Shown in pieces: positions 54,301 through 64,000 of a stretch of DNA of 64,000 nucleotides (its first letter is position 1; the number at the start of each line of letters is the position of its first letter). This DNA comes from Diprion similis (lineage: Eukaryota > Arthropoda > Insecta > Hymenoptera > Diprionidae): assembly GCF_021155765.1 (NCBI RefSeq), contig NC_060112.1, positions 11,780,001-11,844,000 of the forward strand, given 5' to 3'. The notes below the pieces were generated by a model. It saw only the letters and a list, made by a program, of their open reading frames with translations, had not been told where the DNA came from and did not search any database. The position numbers and the translations under genes were made by a program.

Positions 54301-57300
54301 GGTGCCACAGAATCCAGCACAATTCGAAAATGTCTCTGCTTCCGAAGCAGATGCCGAACACAACTTGCGGTCCGAAAATAACTCTGAAGTTAATCAGGCT
54401 GAATCTTCCACTGGAATAGTGAATGATCTCGCATTGCAAGATGATCTAGTACAACACTTCGTACTTCCATCCGAATCGCAAAGTGAAGCAGCTCCGGTTA
54501 CAGACTCGAGAGAAAATTCGACCGTTTCACATATACCGGCGATTGAAAATGTACAACCAGGCGAATCCCCGAATACAACGGAGAATGTCGAAAAATTCGA
54601 ACAGTCTCAAGGAGTATCAGGAGCAGCGATTGGCGAATCTAGAAGTAAGGTTATTCCTGATTATGACTCGTTTTTGGACTCAGTGATTCAACCTACCAGT
54701 ACACCAACGCCTATTCGAGAGAGCATTCCGGTTATTGAGCAAGCTGAAGAACCGGAATCAGAATCAGACTCCGCGCCATTCTTTGCTACGACAATCAAAC
54801 CTTCAGCGTCCGTAGAGCCTGAAACAATAAATGCGTCGAACAAAACGTCGGAAACAATTGTTGAAGCGAAACCTGGCTTCGCTAGTGAAGATTCAAATTC
54901 AAAATCTAATTCCAGCATGGCGGAACCATCTTTGACAAAAATGAACGACACCGGAATAAATGGAATTGAAGGCATCCTGAGCACATCTGGTAACGACCAA
55001 ACACTACCGGAAACAACAGAGTACAACGTTGTAGAACACATGCCGCAAACTGTATACCAAATACTGCCAAAGCTCTTGGGTGAAAATGTCGAACCGTTGA
55101 TAGAGGTTAATAAAAATGTAACGTCATCTGACGACCAGCACATCATGGTCATCGCTAACACCGAGTCTTCTACTGAACACTCTATGCATAGTATAATTCC
55201 GGAGTTATTGCCCGAGCGAATTGATAGCGCTCATTCAATGGAAAACCCACTTCACAATGATTCTAAACTTGATGATGTGCCAAAAATTAACGAATATCAT
55301 CAAACCGAATACATTGATCACATTGAAACGCTACAAAACAGTCCGAAGCACCCACCTCTCCTACCGGAGAATACCATGGTCACTGAACATCCATTATATC
55401 CGGTAGTTTTTGCTGAGAATTCCGTTGAACATTCTGCTGACAAAGGTGAGTTCTCTGACGAGAAGCTCGTCGAAAACATGTCACCATACTTGCCAGACAT
55501 CCAACACGAGAAAGAAATATCTAAAAAGGCTCCAAGATTAGATAAAGATGAACAAGATGAACCGAACCCATTCGATTCTCACGTACCAGATGTCATTGCG
55601 CATCATTCCGAGGAAAGCGGTAACAAATCCAAATTGCAAAGTGAGTCGAGTAACATCGATTTTAACGGTGCCTTAAATGAAGTTCATGAACAGCTGAATG
55701 ATACTGACGTTGAACTATCTGTTGCTACTGAAATTAATAATGAAACACACGTGCACGGAGGAGGTTACTCTGTAGAAAATGCAAGAAATCAAGTACCAGT
55801 AATTATGACGGGTGTTGCCGTTGAAAATGCGGAAGGTTCGAGGCAAGTTCATTTGGAAAATAATCTCAATGACACATCTTCTGAAAATTCAAATAATCTT
55901 CAGCATGGCCTGAACAACACCGGCGAAGTATCGGTGCAAGATTTTAATGACAGCAATGGTCACAATCATTCGGTAAATGTAATTGACAACGGTATAAACG
56001 AACATCATCTACATATGGCTAATGAATCGTCAGTTGAAGATAACGCTGAGCAGGCCTTGAAAGATCAAGTTCACACCGATACTGAACACGGAAATGAATC
56101 TGCTGTAGATTCTTCTATCCACTCGGAGGGAAGTAACGATTCAGAAGAAATTTTGGGCGTTATACCATTGGAGGATGACTCCGAACGATCCGATAACCAT
56201 GAAGCTGTACCAAAAAGTGAAAACGAAAGCTTGTCGCCACAAAGTAGCGAAAAGAAAATTATCGAAGGTACCACTGACACTGAAAACATTTCAACATCCA
56301 GTAAGGAAATAAACAATACATCGACAGACACACAAAAACCCGTACACTCGGACAAAGCTACAGTTGATTATACCCAGAGTATTTTTGAAGATCACTATAA
56401 CGATATTGTGGACGAAAATGATTCAAATCTAACTAAACATTTCCAAGAACAAAAGAAGGAACAAAACATCAACGATGTAGCCAATCCAAGTAATACTAGC
56501 GCATCATCAAATGCTCAAAACACGACGATCTTACCAGTGCAAAGTGATGTAGATATAGTAAAGAATAATCAAACTTCAACCGAACAATCTACGGAACACA
56601 ACGAAATTTCACACTCCTCTTATACCGACATTAACGAACAAACACCGGTACACAATACTCGAGAACAAGTGTCAACAATTTCTAACGATACCGATGTTGC
56701 AGCTGACGCAAATACTCTTACCGATCACAAAGAAATAACTACTGTTGAATCGATCTCTGATACCCAAACAACGATGTTATCGGGAATAATTAACGAGCAT
56801 TCCAACGAGGCTAAGCTTACTACCGAAGTCCCCATTCTCCCGTTGGAATTAGAACAAACTGTTTCTGTAACCGAAAATGTTCTTCAGAATGACGAGACAA
56901 CAACCAGAGAAAAACATCATGACCAGCAAACCAACGACACAAGCACAGTACCACCACTAACGTTTATCCATGGATCCAGTTTAGAAGGCAATGCTACTAC
57001 CCAAGTACCCATTATGCCTGATGAGTTACAGACAACCGAAAATGAGATTTTCACCACTACAACTCCCGCAAAGATACTACAGAGTGAAGAGAAGCTGATG
57101 GATGGTGTAAGTATTAACTCTGAACATGGTCAACGTGAACACCAGATCAACAATAATAGTCAAGTGAACAAAGAAGAAATGAGTGACGAACATTTACAAA
57201 ATATTCAAAATACATCCGTTCCCGTTCTACAACTGCCCACCGATTCACAGACGATTCTTCCTGTTCAAAATGAAGTGGTACTAATTAACGGTGAAAATAC

Positions 57301-60300
57301 TAATGCTACTGAAAACGGTAACCTCCATCCACAAGAGCACACTAAAATCGTTGAGGAATCAACGCAAAAATTAAAAGCACGGAACGAGACGGAAATTTCA
57401 CAACCTGGTCTCACAGGAATTGAAAATGTAACATCAAGCAATTCGGAATACGACACAACCGTTTTGAAAATGCTCACACCTTCAATTTCGGAGGGGATAG
57501 AAATTCAACAGGACAAAGAGACAAAGGTTACAACTCAAAATCCGATGATAACAACGGACGATATCAGACCCGTGTCCGAAGCAGTAGTAGATGATGTAAT
57601 ACCGTATAAATTTGATTACAAGCAACTTTTCACCCCGACTGGAAAACCAAAATTTGTTGAAGAAGAGGACTTGTCCGAAGATGAATTACGAGTGATTCCG
57701 TTAGAGAAGCAAGATATCAAGAAGAAAGCAGTTGAGAAGAAGACACTGGATAAGTACAAGTACAAGAAGGAAAAGGAGTTAAGCTTTGAGAATATAGGAA
57801 ACGTGGCTACTGAAGTTGCTGAAGATCGCGAAACACCTACAACGACGATGCTTTCTGTTGAAATTCCTCCAGCAATTATCACAGAAATAATGACTAATGA
57901 ACCGTCTGTTCAGCAAGATGAAAATTCGACCAGACAGGCGTTGGTTAGTACCTCGGGTTCTCCTGAAACAAACGTAGATGATATTGAGCCTACTATACCT
58001 ACGATATTAGAAACGGTAGTTGATGAGGTGGCTCTAGGAAATAATAATAGTGAAACTTTACTTCCTCGCACTGATTCAAAGATTCACGTTATAGATCATG
58101 AAAATAACACTCATGTAGAATCATTGAGTGATTTCTTCTCCCCTGAGGCTCAGGATATCTTGAAGAATACCGCAAACACTCCTGCCGAAGAGACAATTCA
58201 AAAGGTTCAAAACAGCTCAGCGAGTTCCAATATTCCATCTATCGAAACGAAGATTGGAACTGACAGTGAAGACAGGCCAGAAATTATAGGATCAAACCAG
58301 AATGCAAGTGATGCGGTTGTACTAATACAAAATAATCCGATTAGTACAACTACTCGCAGTGTCATCGATGAATATGCTACGAAAATGATTGAGGCTGAAC
58401 CAGAGACAGTGCATATTGATCAAAACCTCACGCAACATAATAGTACAGATACCCTGCCAGTAGCGGAAATAACCGCAATTGCACCTAATCAAACATCCGA
58501 TGTTCAAAATAATGAGAATAGGTCAAAGAACGAAACAACTGATAAAATTTTGAGTAACCAAGAGACTTTTCTAGTTCAAAGCACTAGTTCCTCCGAGGAA
58601 AGCATTGATTCTGTTGCCAAAGGTGAAAACACTTATGAAGTTACTGAAAAACTCACGACAACCACAGGATCGATTGAAATTCCTGTTTCAATCATCGAAA
58701 GTGTTAGGCAGCCCGCAGGTGGTCCCCTTGAACTGCCGAATCCTCTTTTCTCGAAGTGTGCTGCTGGACAATTTCAATGCGTCAATGGCACATCTAGAGA
58801 TGGTGCTTACTGCGTCAGCTTAGCTGCGAAATGCGATTCGGAAAATGATTGCTCAGACGGATCCGACGAATTCAACTGCGAAAAAGAAGGTTGTCCAGGA
58901 AATTTCCAGTGCTCTAGTGGCCAATGTCTCAAGCGACACCTCGTTTGCAATGGAATTGAAGACTGCGATGACGGTAGCGACGAGAAAAGCTGCCAGGAGT
59001 GGAAATGCCAGTTCGACGAATTCCAATGTCCTAACGGTGAGTTAATGTGCTGCACACCTATCGTTTAACAACATCTTTTCTTCATCTTTTCTTTTTTTTT
59101 TCAAAACACTATTAATTTTAAGTTTTCGAGTACCAGTACTTATCAATTTTGGATGAAAAAAATTGTGGATTCTACCGCCATTTGTTACGTATTCAATTCG
59201 ATGCTCGCTTTTCAGGAAGGTGTATTCCGATTTTGTGGCAATGCAATGGTCGTCCAGATTGTGAAGATCATCGCGACGAGTACTCCTGTGCAGAGAGCTG
59301 TGGAAACGATGAGTATTTATGCCCGACTGAAAAATGGTGCATTCCGCTAACGTGGCACTGCAATGGAATACCAGAATGCGCCCACGGAGAGGATGAAAAA
59401 CTGTGCGATTGTGCTTTGGATCAATTCAAGTGTAAGACTGGAGGCTGCGTCCCGGTGGACCTGGTTTGCGACGGCGTTGAACACTGTCCGGATCATTCGG
59501 ACGAGTGGGATTGTTTGACGGCGAACTTGACCATCGGTCTAAACGCGACGGAAATGCAAAAGGAAGAAGACGACCGCGAGAATCACGGAGACAGTGACCT
59601 CATTGGGCGAGCAACCATACTGAAGATAAAGTAATTCATGCGATTCATCTACCATTACAAAACAGTGTAACTTAGTCTGACCATGAGGGGAATTTTAATC
59701 ATCTAACCCATATTTTTCCAGGCAACCAAACGGTGAACGTCGTGTCGTTTGCGCTGACAATTGGACTACTGAACTTAGTGACGCTTTCTGTAGAGCACAG
59801 GGATACTTCTCATCCGAAGCCACAGACATGCTACCATCGGACGAAGGTCTGAAGCTTCTGAAACTGAAGTCTACGATAGATCTGAAGGCACCGTTGGTTA
59901 CGAATTTCGAACATACCGACACCTGCGAAACAGGAAAGATCGTCCAAATCTCTTGCGAGGAATTCTCATGCGGTTCGCATTATCCAGAAGGACCAACTGC
60001 GAGATTGGCCGGCGGTACGCCCGCTGGTGAAGGACAATGGTCAAGTGTGGCTCTGTTGAAGGAACAAAAACACGGCATTGCTTGTACTGCTAGTGTTCTC
60101 AGTCCTATGTACGCCCTGGCAAGCTACTCCTGTGTTCACAAGTGAGTCCAACTATATGTTATACTCTGCTATATATTTAGGAAGATAAATTATATAGTAT
60201 GTAATGACAGTTTTGTATACTGGAACTTGCAACACTTGCAATTAGGTATCGATTACGAGTTCGGACCACTTTTGGATGATCTATATAAAAATGATGCAAT

Positions 60301-61066
60301 CGTCTTTCCAGATACAGACAGAGCAATGGCTGGCAGTTGTTCACGGGTAGTGATCTGCTGACTCCGCATGCGGTTAAAAGTATTGTGCCATATCCACAAG
60401 TGAAATATAATCAATTTTTATACAATAACGACATGACCTTGGTTGAGCTCGAAGAGCCTTTGGTCTTTTCCCGGAACGTCAGCGCCGTTTGTCTTCCGCA
60501 ACATCCAATTCAGGTAAATTGCGATATCATGTTTATTCGTAGCAAATCGAATGGCCTCGGTATCTTCGATTCGCTATAACTTTTACGTCTCGTTATGCTT
60601 CTAGCCAAGACAATTGTGCGTTACGGCGGGCTGGGGCTTCCCGATGAACGGTGAAGTCAACCTGCAACAATACTTGAAATTCTTACCGGTGCCTACCTAC
60701 GACTCTGAAGAATGTAACGCGACGAGTCATTACGCCGGTTTCATCACCAAGGACAATATTTGTGCTGGGTTTACCGACACGGACAAGGGACCCTGTTACG
60801 TAAGTATTCTAAGACGCCTTCGTGGTGAAAGTTTTCTTGGAAAATTGAAAAATTAGCCGACAAATTATGAACGTGTTAACTTTATTCTTCAGAACGATGA
60901 AGGTGCACCATTGATGTGTGCAAGCGAAACTGGTAGATGGGAACTTCAGGGATTGTTGAGCCATCACAGTCGATGCTCGCGAGGCCATCCAGCTATTTAC
61001 TCGAGCCTTGCCCCAGCGTTGCCCTGGCTGCATCATTCGGTCCCAGCCCTGCAAGCTCGACCTTAG
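48345..61066 (+). CDS. giant mucin-like type II membrane serine-protease homologue (SEA, LDLa x5, SRCR)
   Basis: Nine exons: 48345-48747, 49833-50034, 51607-51731, 51918-59036, 59216-59630, 59722-60141, 60312-60513, 60605-60799 and 60893-61066. All have GT/AG sites and matching phases, giving 3,084 residues. Order: cytoplasmic Ser/Asn-rich tail (1-221), membrane helix CGLLVLAIAIIIAILAA (about 222-248) after a basic stretch, SEA domain (about 310-415), EGF-like module (416-453), Glu-Pro repeats (about 519-820), a very long acidic Ser/Thr/Asn-rich stalk with many N-glycosylation sequons, five LDLa modules (about 2524-2719), an SRCR-like segment with VVCADNW (from about 2760), and a trypsin fold (from about 2850). 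The catalytic His position is Ser in ALASYSCV (about 2891), the Asp is kept in NNDMTLVEL (about 2935), and the Ser is Glu in NDEGAPL (about 3030). It should be an inactive cell-surface protein. The modules recall matriptase/corin-type proteases; I cannot name an orthologue. Confidence 0.88.
52231..52546 (+). other. SEA domain (rear half) and EGF-like module
   Basis: Follows FDGLLTLDNFNWTEGMDDP and SRVYRDVSQEIEENLKD just upstream, the usual SEA opening. The segment VKVYNISRNGEVKFRISYP occupies the strand pair where self-cleaving SEA domains carry a G-S-V-V-V type site. Here the turn is RNGEVKF, so autoproteolysis is unlikely. Six cysteines then follow (CKHGQMNCSDSC ... VCSCLNGK ... TSC), as in an EGF-like module. 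Confidence 0.65.
52882..53412 (+). repeat. coding minisatellite, 96-bp (32-residue) Glu-Pro repeats
   Basis: Six successive units of the type PSVEPEPVSQPKAEPEPS + VEPEPSSEPNAEPV. The first unit lacks six residues and the last two are more diverged. Inside each unit is a smaller xEPxP rhythm, which continues in irregular form from about 52742 to 53645. The DNA is similar enough between units that long open frames also appear in other frames and on the minus strand; these are shadows. Confidence 0.85.
58758..59515 (+). other. five LDL-receptor class A modules, split by an intron
   Basis: Each has six cysteines and the calcium-binding end: NDCSDGSDEFNC, EDCDDGSDEKSC, PDCEDHRDEYSC, PECAHGEDEKLC and EHCPDHSDEWDC. 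The intron 59037-59215 cuts the third module after its CPNG. Modules 3 to 5 deviate from the canonical SDE (HRDE, GEDE, HSDE), but most acidic calcium ligands remain. Confidence 0.85.
59986..61066 (+). other. inactive trypsin-like domain
   Basis: Starts at the former activation site (ARLAGGTPAGEGQWSS, compared with the usual R-IVGG). VTAGWG and NICAGF are family landmarks. Two of the three catalytic residues are replaced: His by Ser and Ser by Glu. The final exon ends PALPWLHHSVPALQARP and TAG. Confidence 0.8.
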
Positions 61067-61087
61067 ACTAAGATATTGCTCTTTTTA

Positions 61088-61090
<3 letters not shown>

Positions 61091-61134
<44 letters not shown>
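61091..61134 (+). repeat. AT microsatellite, 22 units
   Basis: Uninterrupted (AT)22, 24 bases after the stop codon of the protease homologue, so it is in its 3' UTR. Likely length-variable. Confidence 0.9.
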
Positions 61135-61137
<3 letters not shown>

Positions 61138-62639
61138 TGTGTACGTAGAACTCAATGCGGTGATATTCGGGTGACAGAAATTATTGTCATGAGACATATA
61201 ACTATATGTATAGCTGCCCGTATTATTCGAGACATGGTGCGCAGAAGTCCTTTGATGCATGCATTTGAATGCGTGCTGAATGAATAGTTGTCGATGTTAT
61301 TCGGCAAAAGATTATACGTATACGTGTTTAAAACGACGAAGAAACTCTTTCGCATAATCAGTCTAGTACTCTAAATGTTTTATTTTATCTTTACTTTTAT
61401 TTTTCGTTAAATATGTATATACATACGTATTCTATTACACATGCGAGGATCAGGAGAACTATTGAAACGCATTAATGAATATTATTTCTATGAAGAAATG
61501 CTTCGACGAGTACTGAGAACTGGAAGTTTGGTAGATTATAAATGGAATCGGGCGAACAGTATATCTGCATAGACTAAGGAACCACATTGTACATATTGTA
61601 TAAAGAAACTGTTTGATACGGTAAATGATTTATTTTGTTTCATTTTTTTTTAATATGCGTTAGGTGATAGGGTCCCTTAATTGTTTATTACGTAAGACAG
61701 AGATTCATTATTCATGAAAATGGAAATACCGAATATTCAATGATACGGAGCTTCATCAGATTCTCAATGAAAAAATAGGAATTTTGGTAACGTAATTAAG
61801 CGTATTATCCGGTCAAAGATTGTGGTGATATGTACAAAACTTGTAGGTTTGAAAATCAAGTAAAATATCGTTATTATTTTTCGTCAGAGATGTAACCAAC
61901 GTATGATGATTGAACTTACGATAATTGTTTCATTTAAGAGACCCTTAGCCACCTTTAATACGAACCGTATGTAACGATAAATTTGTGTCAGAAATTCTGT
62001 TACAGAATTCCTGGAACGAATGTCGGCAGTTATAGTTAGAACTGAAGTATATCTATATTATACATATATATGTATATGTATGTATAGATAGGATAAATGT
62101 ACATAATATATAATTATATTTTAAATTACATTGTTACACGGAATATTAACAGTACATAAAAGTAAACAAACAAAAAAAAAAGAAAGAAAGAAACATGTTT
62201 ATGTATGCGCATAGTCAGTGATGAGTGCCTAAGTATTTTTATATCGTAAGCGAAGAAAATCAGTAAATGTAATTATAACAATCCATACTGTTGGAGTTTT
62301 TTTATCTATAAAGATCCAAACCAGTTTTATACCAATGATCATTTCTTGAAAAATCAATGTCTCTGTCATTTATATGGTGACTCGTGACAACTCCAAGAGT
62401 AATTGGGTAACAATTTGATGCAACGATAATTACTGGATTATGGGTATTATTGTGGGTATGTACATAAAATGTACTGCTTACAACATTTCAAAATTGTGTG
62501 TTATCAAGAAGGCGTTTTATTCATGGGAACCAGATATTAGGTAAAAACTGCACATAAAGTATTTACAAGTGATAAATTAATGAAAAAATACGTTAATAAT
62601 ATCTTCTGTTCTGTATTTACGAGTTGGTAGTGTGTACTA

Positions 62640-62645
62640 TTTATT
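62640..62645 (-). terminator. polyadenylation signal candidate for DCTN3
   Basis: AATAAA on the minus strand, about 310 bases after the DCTN3 stop. Its use is inferred from position. Confidence 0.35.
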
Positions 62646-62956
62646 ACAGTAGCTTACACTTTCAATTTCTGCTTAGTTACTAGTGCAATAAGAGTCTGGC
62701 CGATCATTAATCGCTACTCTTTCATCCAAGACATAGTTGAAGGTCTTATAATTAAAAAAAAAATCGTGACTCATTTCGGATAGTTAATAAATAAAATTAA
62801 ACGCAACAATCGTAAAATGGGTCGTAAGTATTGAGAAATGATAGTGCACAAATAAATTTTGTTTAAATCAGTGAAAATCGATGTGAATTAAGTTATTTTT
62901 AGTTTCGTAAACTGGGGCTGCATAAAAAACTTTCTGAGGTAAAACAAGAAATAAAT

Positions 62957-63523
62957 CTAATCCAATGGCTTGACCGGTATCGCCGCATTTTCAGCAGCTG
63001 TTACCGCAGCATCTAAAATGATAAGTGATCTAGAAATATTGTTTATAACAGAATTATATTTAGCGATAACATCACAAATTTCACTTGTAAGTTCCTCCGA
63101 TTCATCGTGCAGTTTTGTGTATGACAGTGTCAAGTTATTCAACTTGTGTGTTGCTTCAGGCACGCTGCGAAACCGTTCTGATTCCAATACCGGTAGAAGT
63201 TCTTCCATTTTAGTTAACAGACGAGCATTTTCCCTCAGTTCAGGTTCTAAGGTGAGTATAAGTTCCGCTCTTGCTTCCATTTGAAGATCCGAATTCTCGA
63301 AATTAGGATCCAAATAAGAATCCAACTCCCCAATTCGTTTCACAACTGCGTTTGCTTTTTCTCGCCCAGAATACGACGACGAAATCAGAGTATGAGCATG
63401 GAGAAGACTGTCGACAACCGAATTTTCTGTCGGTGGATCATCGATCTGTGGCTTATTCCCATGACTAAAAACTTGATTCTCCAACTCTGCAACTCTCTCC
63501 TCCAGTAGCTCTATGCTGGACAT
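62957..63523 (-). CDS. DCTN3: dynactin subunit 3 (p24)
   Basis: A single uninterrupted frame of 188 codons plus stop, from ATG (63523-63521) to TAG (62959-62957). The length fits the family (about 186 residues in mammals). DCTN3 is the small coiled-coil subunit of the dynactin shoulder/arm, which links cytoplasmic dynein to cargo and helps position it at kinetochores and the centrosome. Visible family features are the N-terminal heptad stretch LLEERVAELENQVF, the central KANAVVKRIGELDSYLDPNF (compare KILYKKIEDLIKYLDP in mammals), LLPVLESERFRSVPEATHKL before the last helices, and the terminal PVKPLD. There is no intron, whereas mammalian DCTN3 has several, so a retrocopy is conceivable. The frame is intact and no poly-A tail follows. 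The assignment is from remembered family patterns. Confidence 0.85.
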   Translation of the reverse strand: MSSIELLEERVAELENQVFSHGNKPQIDDPPTENSVVDSLLHAHTLISSSYSGREKANAVVKRIGELDSYLDPNFENSDLQMEARAELILTLEPELRENARLLTKMEELLPVLESERFRSVPEATHKLNNLTLSYTKLHDESEELTSEICDVIAKYNSVINNISRSLIILDAAVTAAENAAIPVKPLD

Positions 63524-64000
63524 TCTACAACCAGAGGAACAGTAAATGTAATAAAAAAATTAATACCTTGAAGGTAAATATGAATGCATATAAAATTATT
63601 AATACGCTAATAATCCTGACTTTGAATTTTGTGACGCATTTACTCAGTTGCCATAAAAAATATGGCAACACAAGGCACACCGTGCTTTTGAAATAAAGAG
63701 TCTAACGACTAGAATAATATTCTCTTGATTGAAAAGTGATAACACCAAAATCACAAATGATAGAAAAGTTCAACGGTCCAACTTGAACATGGACTTCGTT
63801 TGGAATCGCTGAATAGTACCATGTGTTGCAAAAGACCGAAACAAAGTTATCCGTTAGTAGTTATATTATTATAAGAACGTCTTCGATGAGATAATTTACA
63901 CACTATGCAAAGTGAATTTGAAAGAAATCGCAACGAGATGGATAACCTCGTGAAATAATCATAGTAATTAGTAACGAACGCTGAAATATTGACCGATCAA
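63524..64000. other. DCTN3 upstream region
   Basis: AT-rich sequence without a reading frame or a clear TATA/initiator arrangement. It should contain the DCTN3 promoter and 5' UTR. Nothing else is supportable. Confidence 0.3.

Larger units (their letters stand above)
61067..62956. other. convergent 3' flanks of the protease homologue and DCTN3
   Basis: No coding frame is supportable. It holds an AT microsatellite just after the protease-homologue stop and an ATATATGTATATG-type palindromic patch near 62050-62090. Candidate plus-strand AATAAA signals lie at 62786-62795 and about 62850. A minus-strand signal (TTTATT on the plus strand) lies at 62640-62645. If the plus-strand signals are used, the two 3' UTRs overlap in antisense. 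Confidence 0.4.

Overview
The window looks like insect nuclear DNA. Coding exons are short and bounded by GT/AG splice sites, introns reach several kb, intergenic DNA is AT-rich with scattered small repeats, and all three recognisable proteins are animal families. A hymenopteran (for example a sawfly) is a guess from overall texture; the sequence does not prove it. I saw no rRNA or CRISPR array by eye, and no tRNA with a convincing B box.

Layout. (1) 368-9430, plus strand: a complete seven-exon MFS transporter of the SLC18B1 type (421 codons), with two competing 3' ends. (2) 9431-17560: intergenic DNA with a 95-bp tandem duplication and no recognisable gene. (3) 17560-18123: a CpG-rich stretch ending in a clean splice donor, probably a non-coding first exon or promoter. 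(4) 18124-48252: about 30 kb of mostly non-coding DNA, plausibly the first intron of the next gene. It holds several inverted-repeat elements, a 70-bp tandem duplication, a possible small secreted-peptide ORF or pseudogene (38127-38494), and one isolated, well-formed 120-nt exon (43316-43435) with a DDDFVLV motif. (5) 48345-61066, plus strand: the main gene, a nine-exon reading frame of 3,084 residues. It encodes a type II membrane protein with cytoplasmic tail, membrane anchor, SEA domain, EGF-like module, a roughly 2,000-residue acidic and Ser/Thr/Asn-rich stalk containing 32-residue Glu-Pro repeats, five LDL-receptor class A modules, an SRCR-like segment, and a trypsin-fold domain that has lost the catalytic His and Ser. 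Nearly all of the stalk lies in one 7.1-kb exon. (6) 62957-63523, minus strand: an intronless DCTN3 (dynactin p24) gene, convergent with the protease homologue.

The three genes share no obvious pathway: a vesicular or membrane transporter, a cell-surface adhesion or scaffold protein, and a dynein-adaptor subunit. The protease homologue is the most unusual object here. The orphan exon and the inverted-repeat elements are the main non-genic curiosities.
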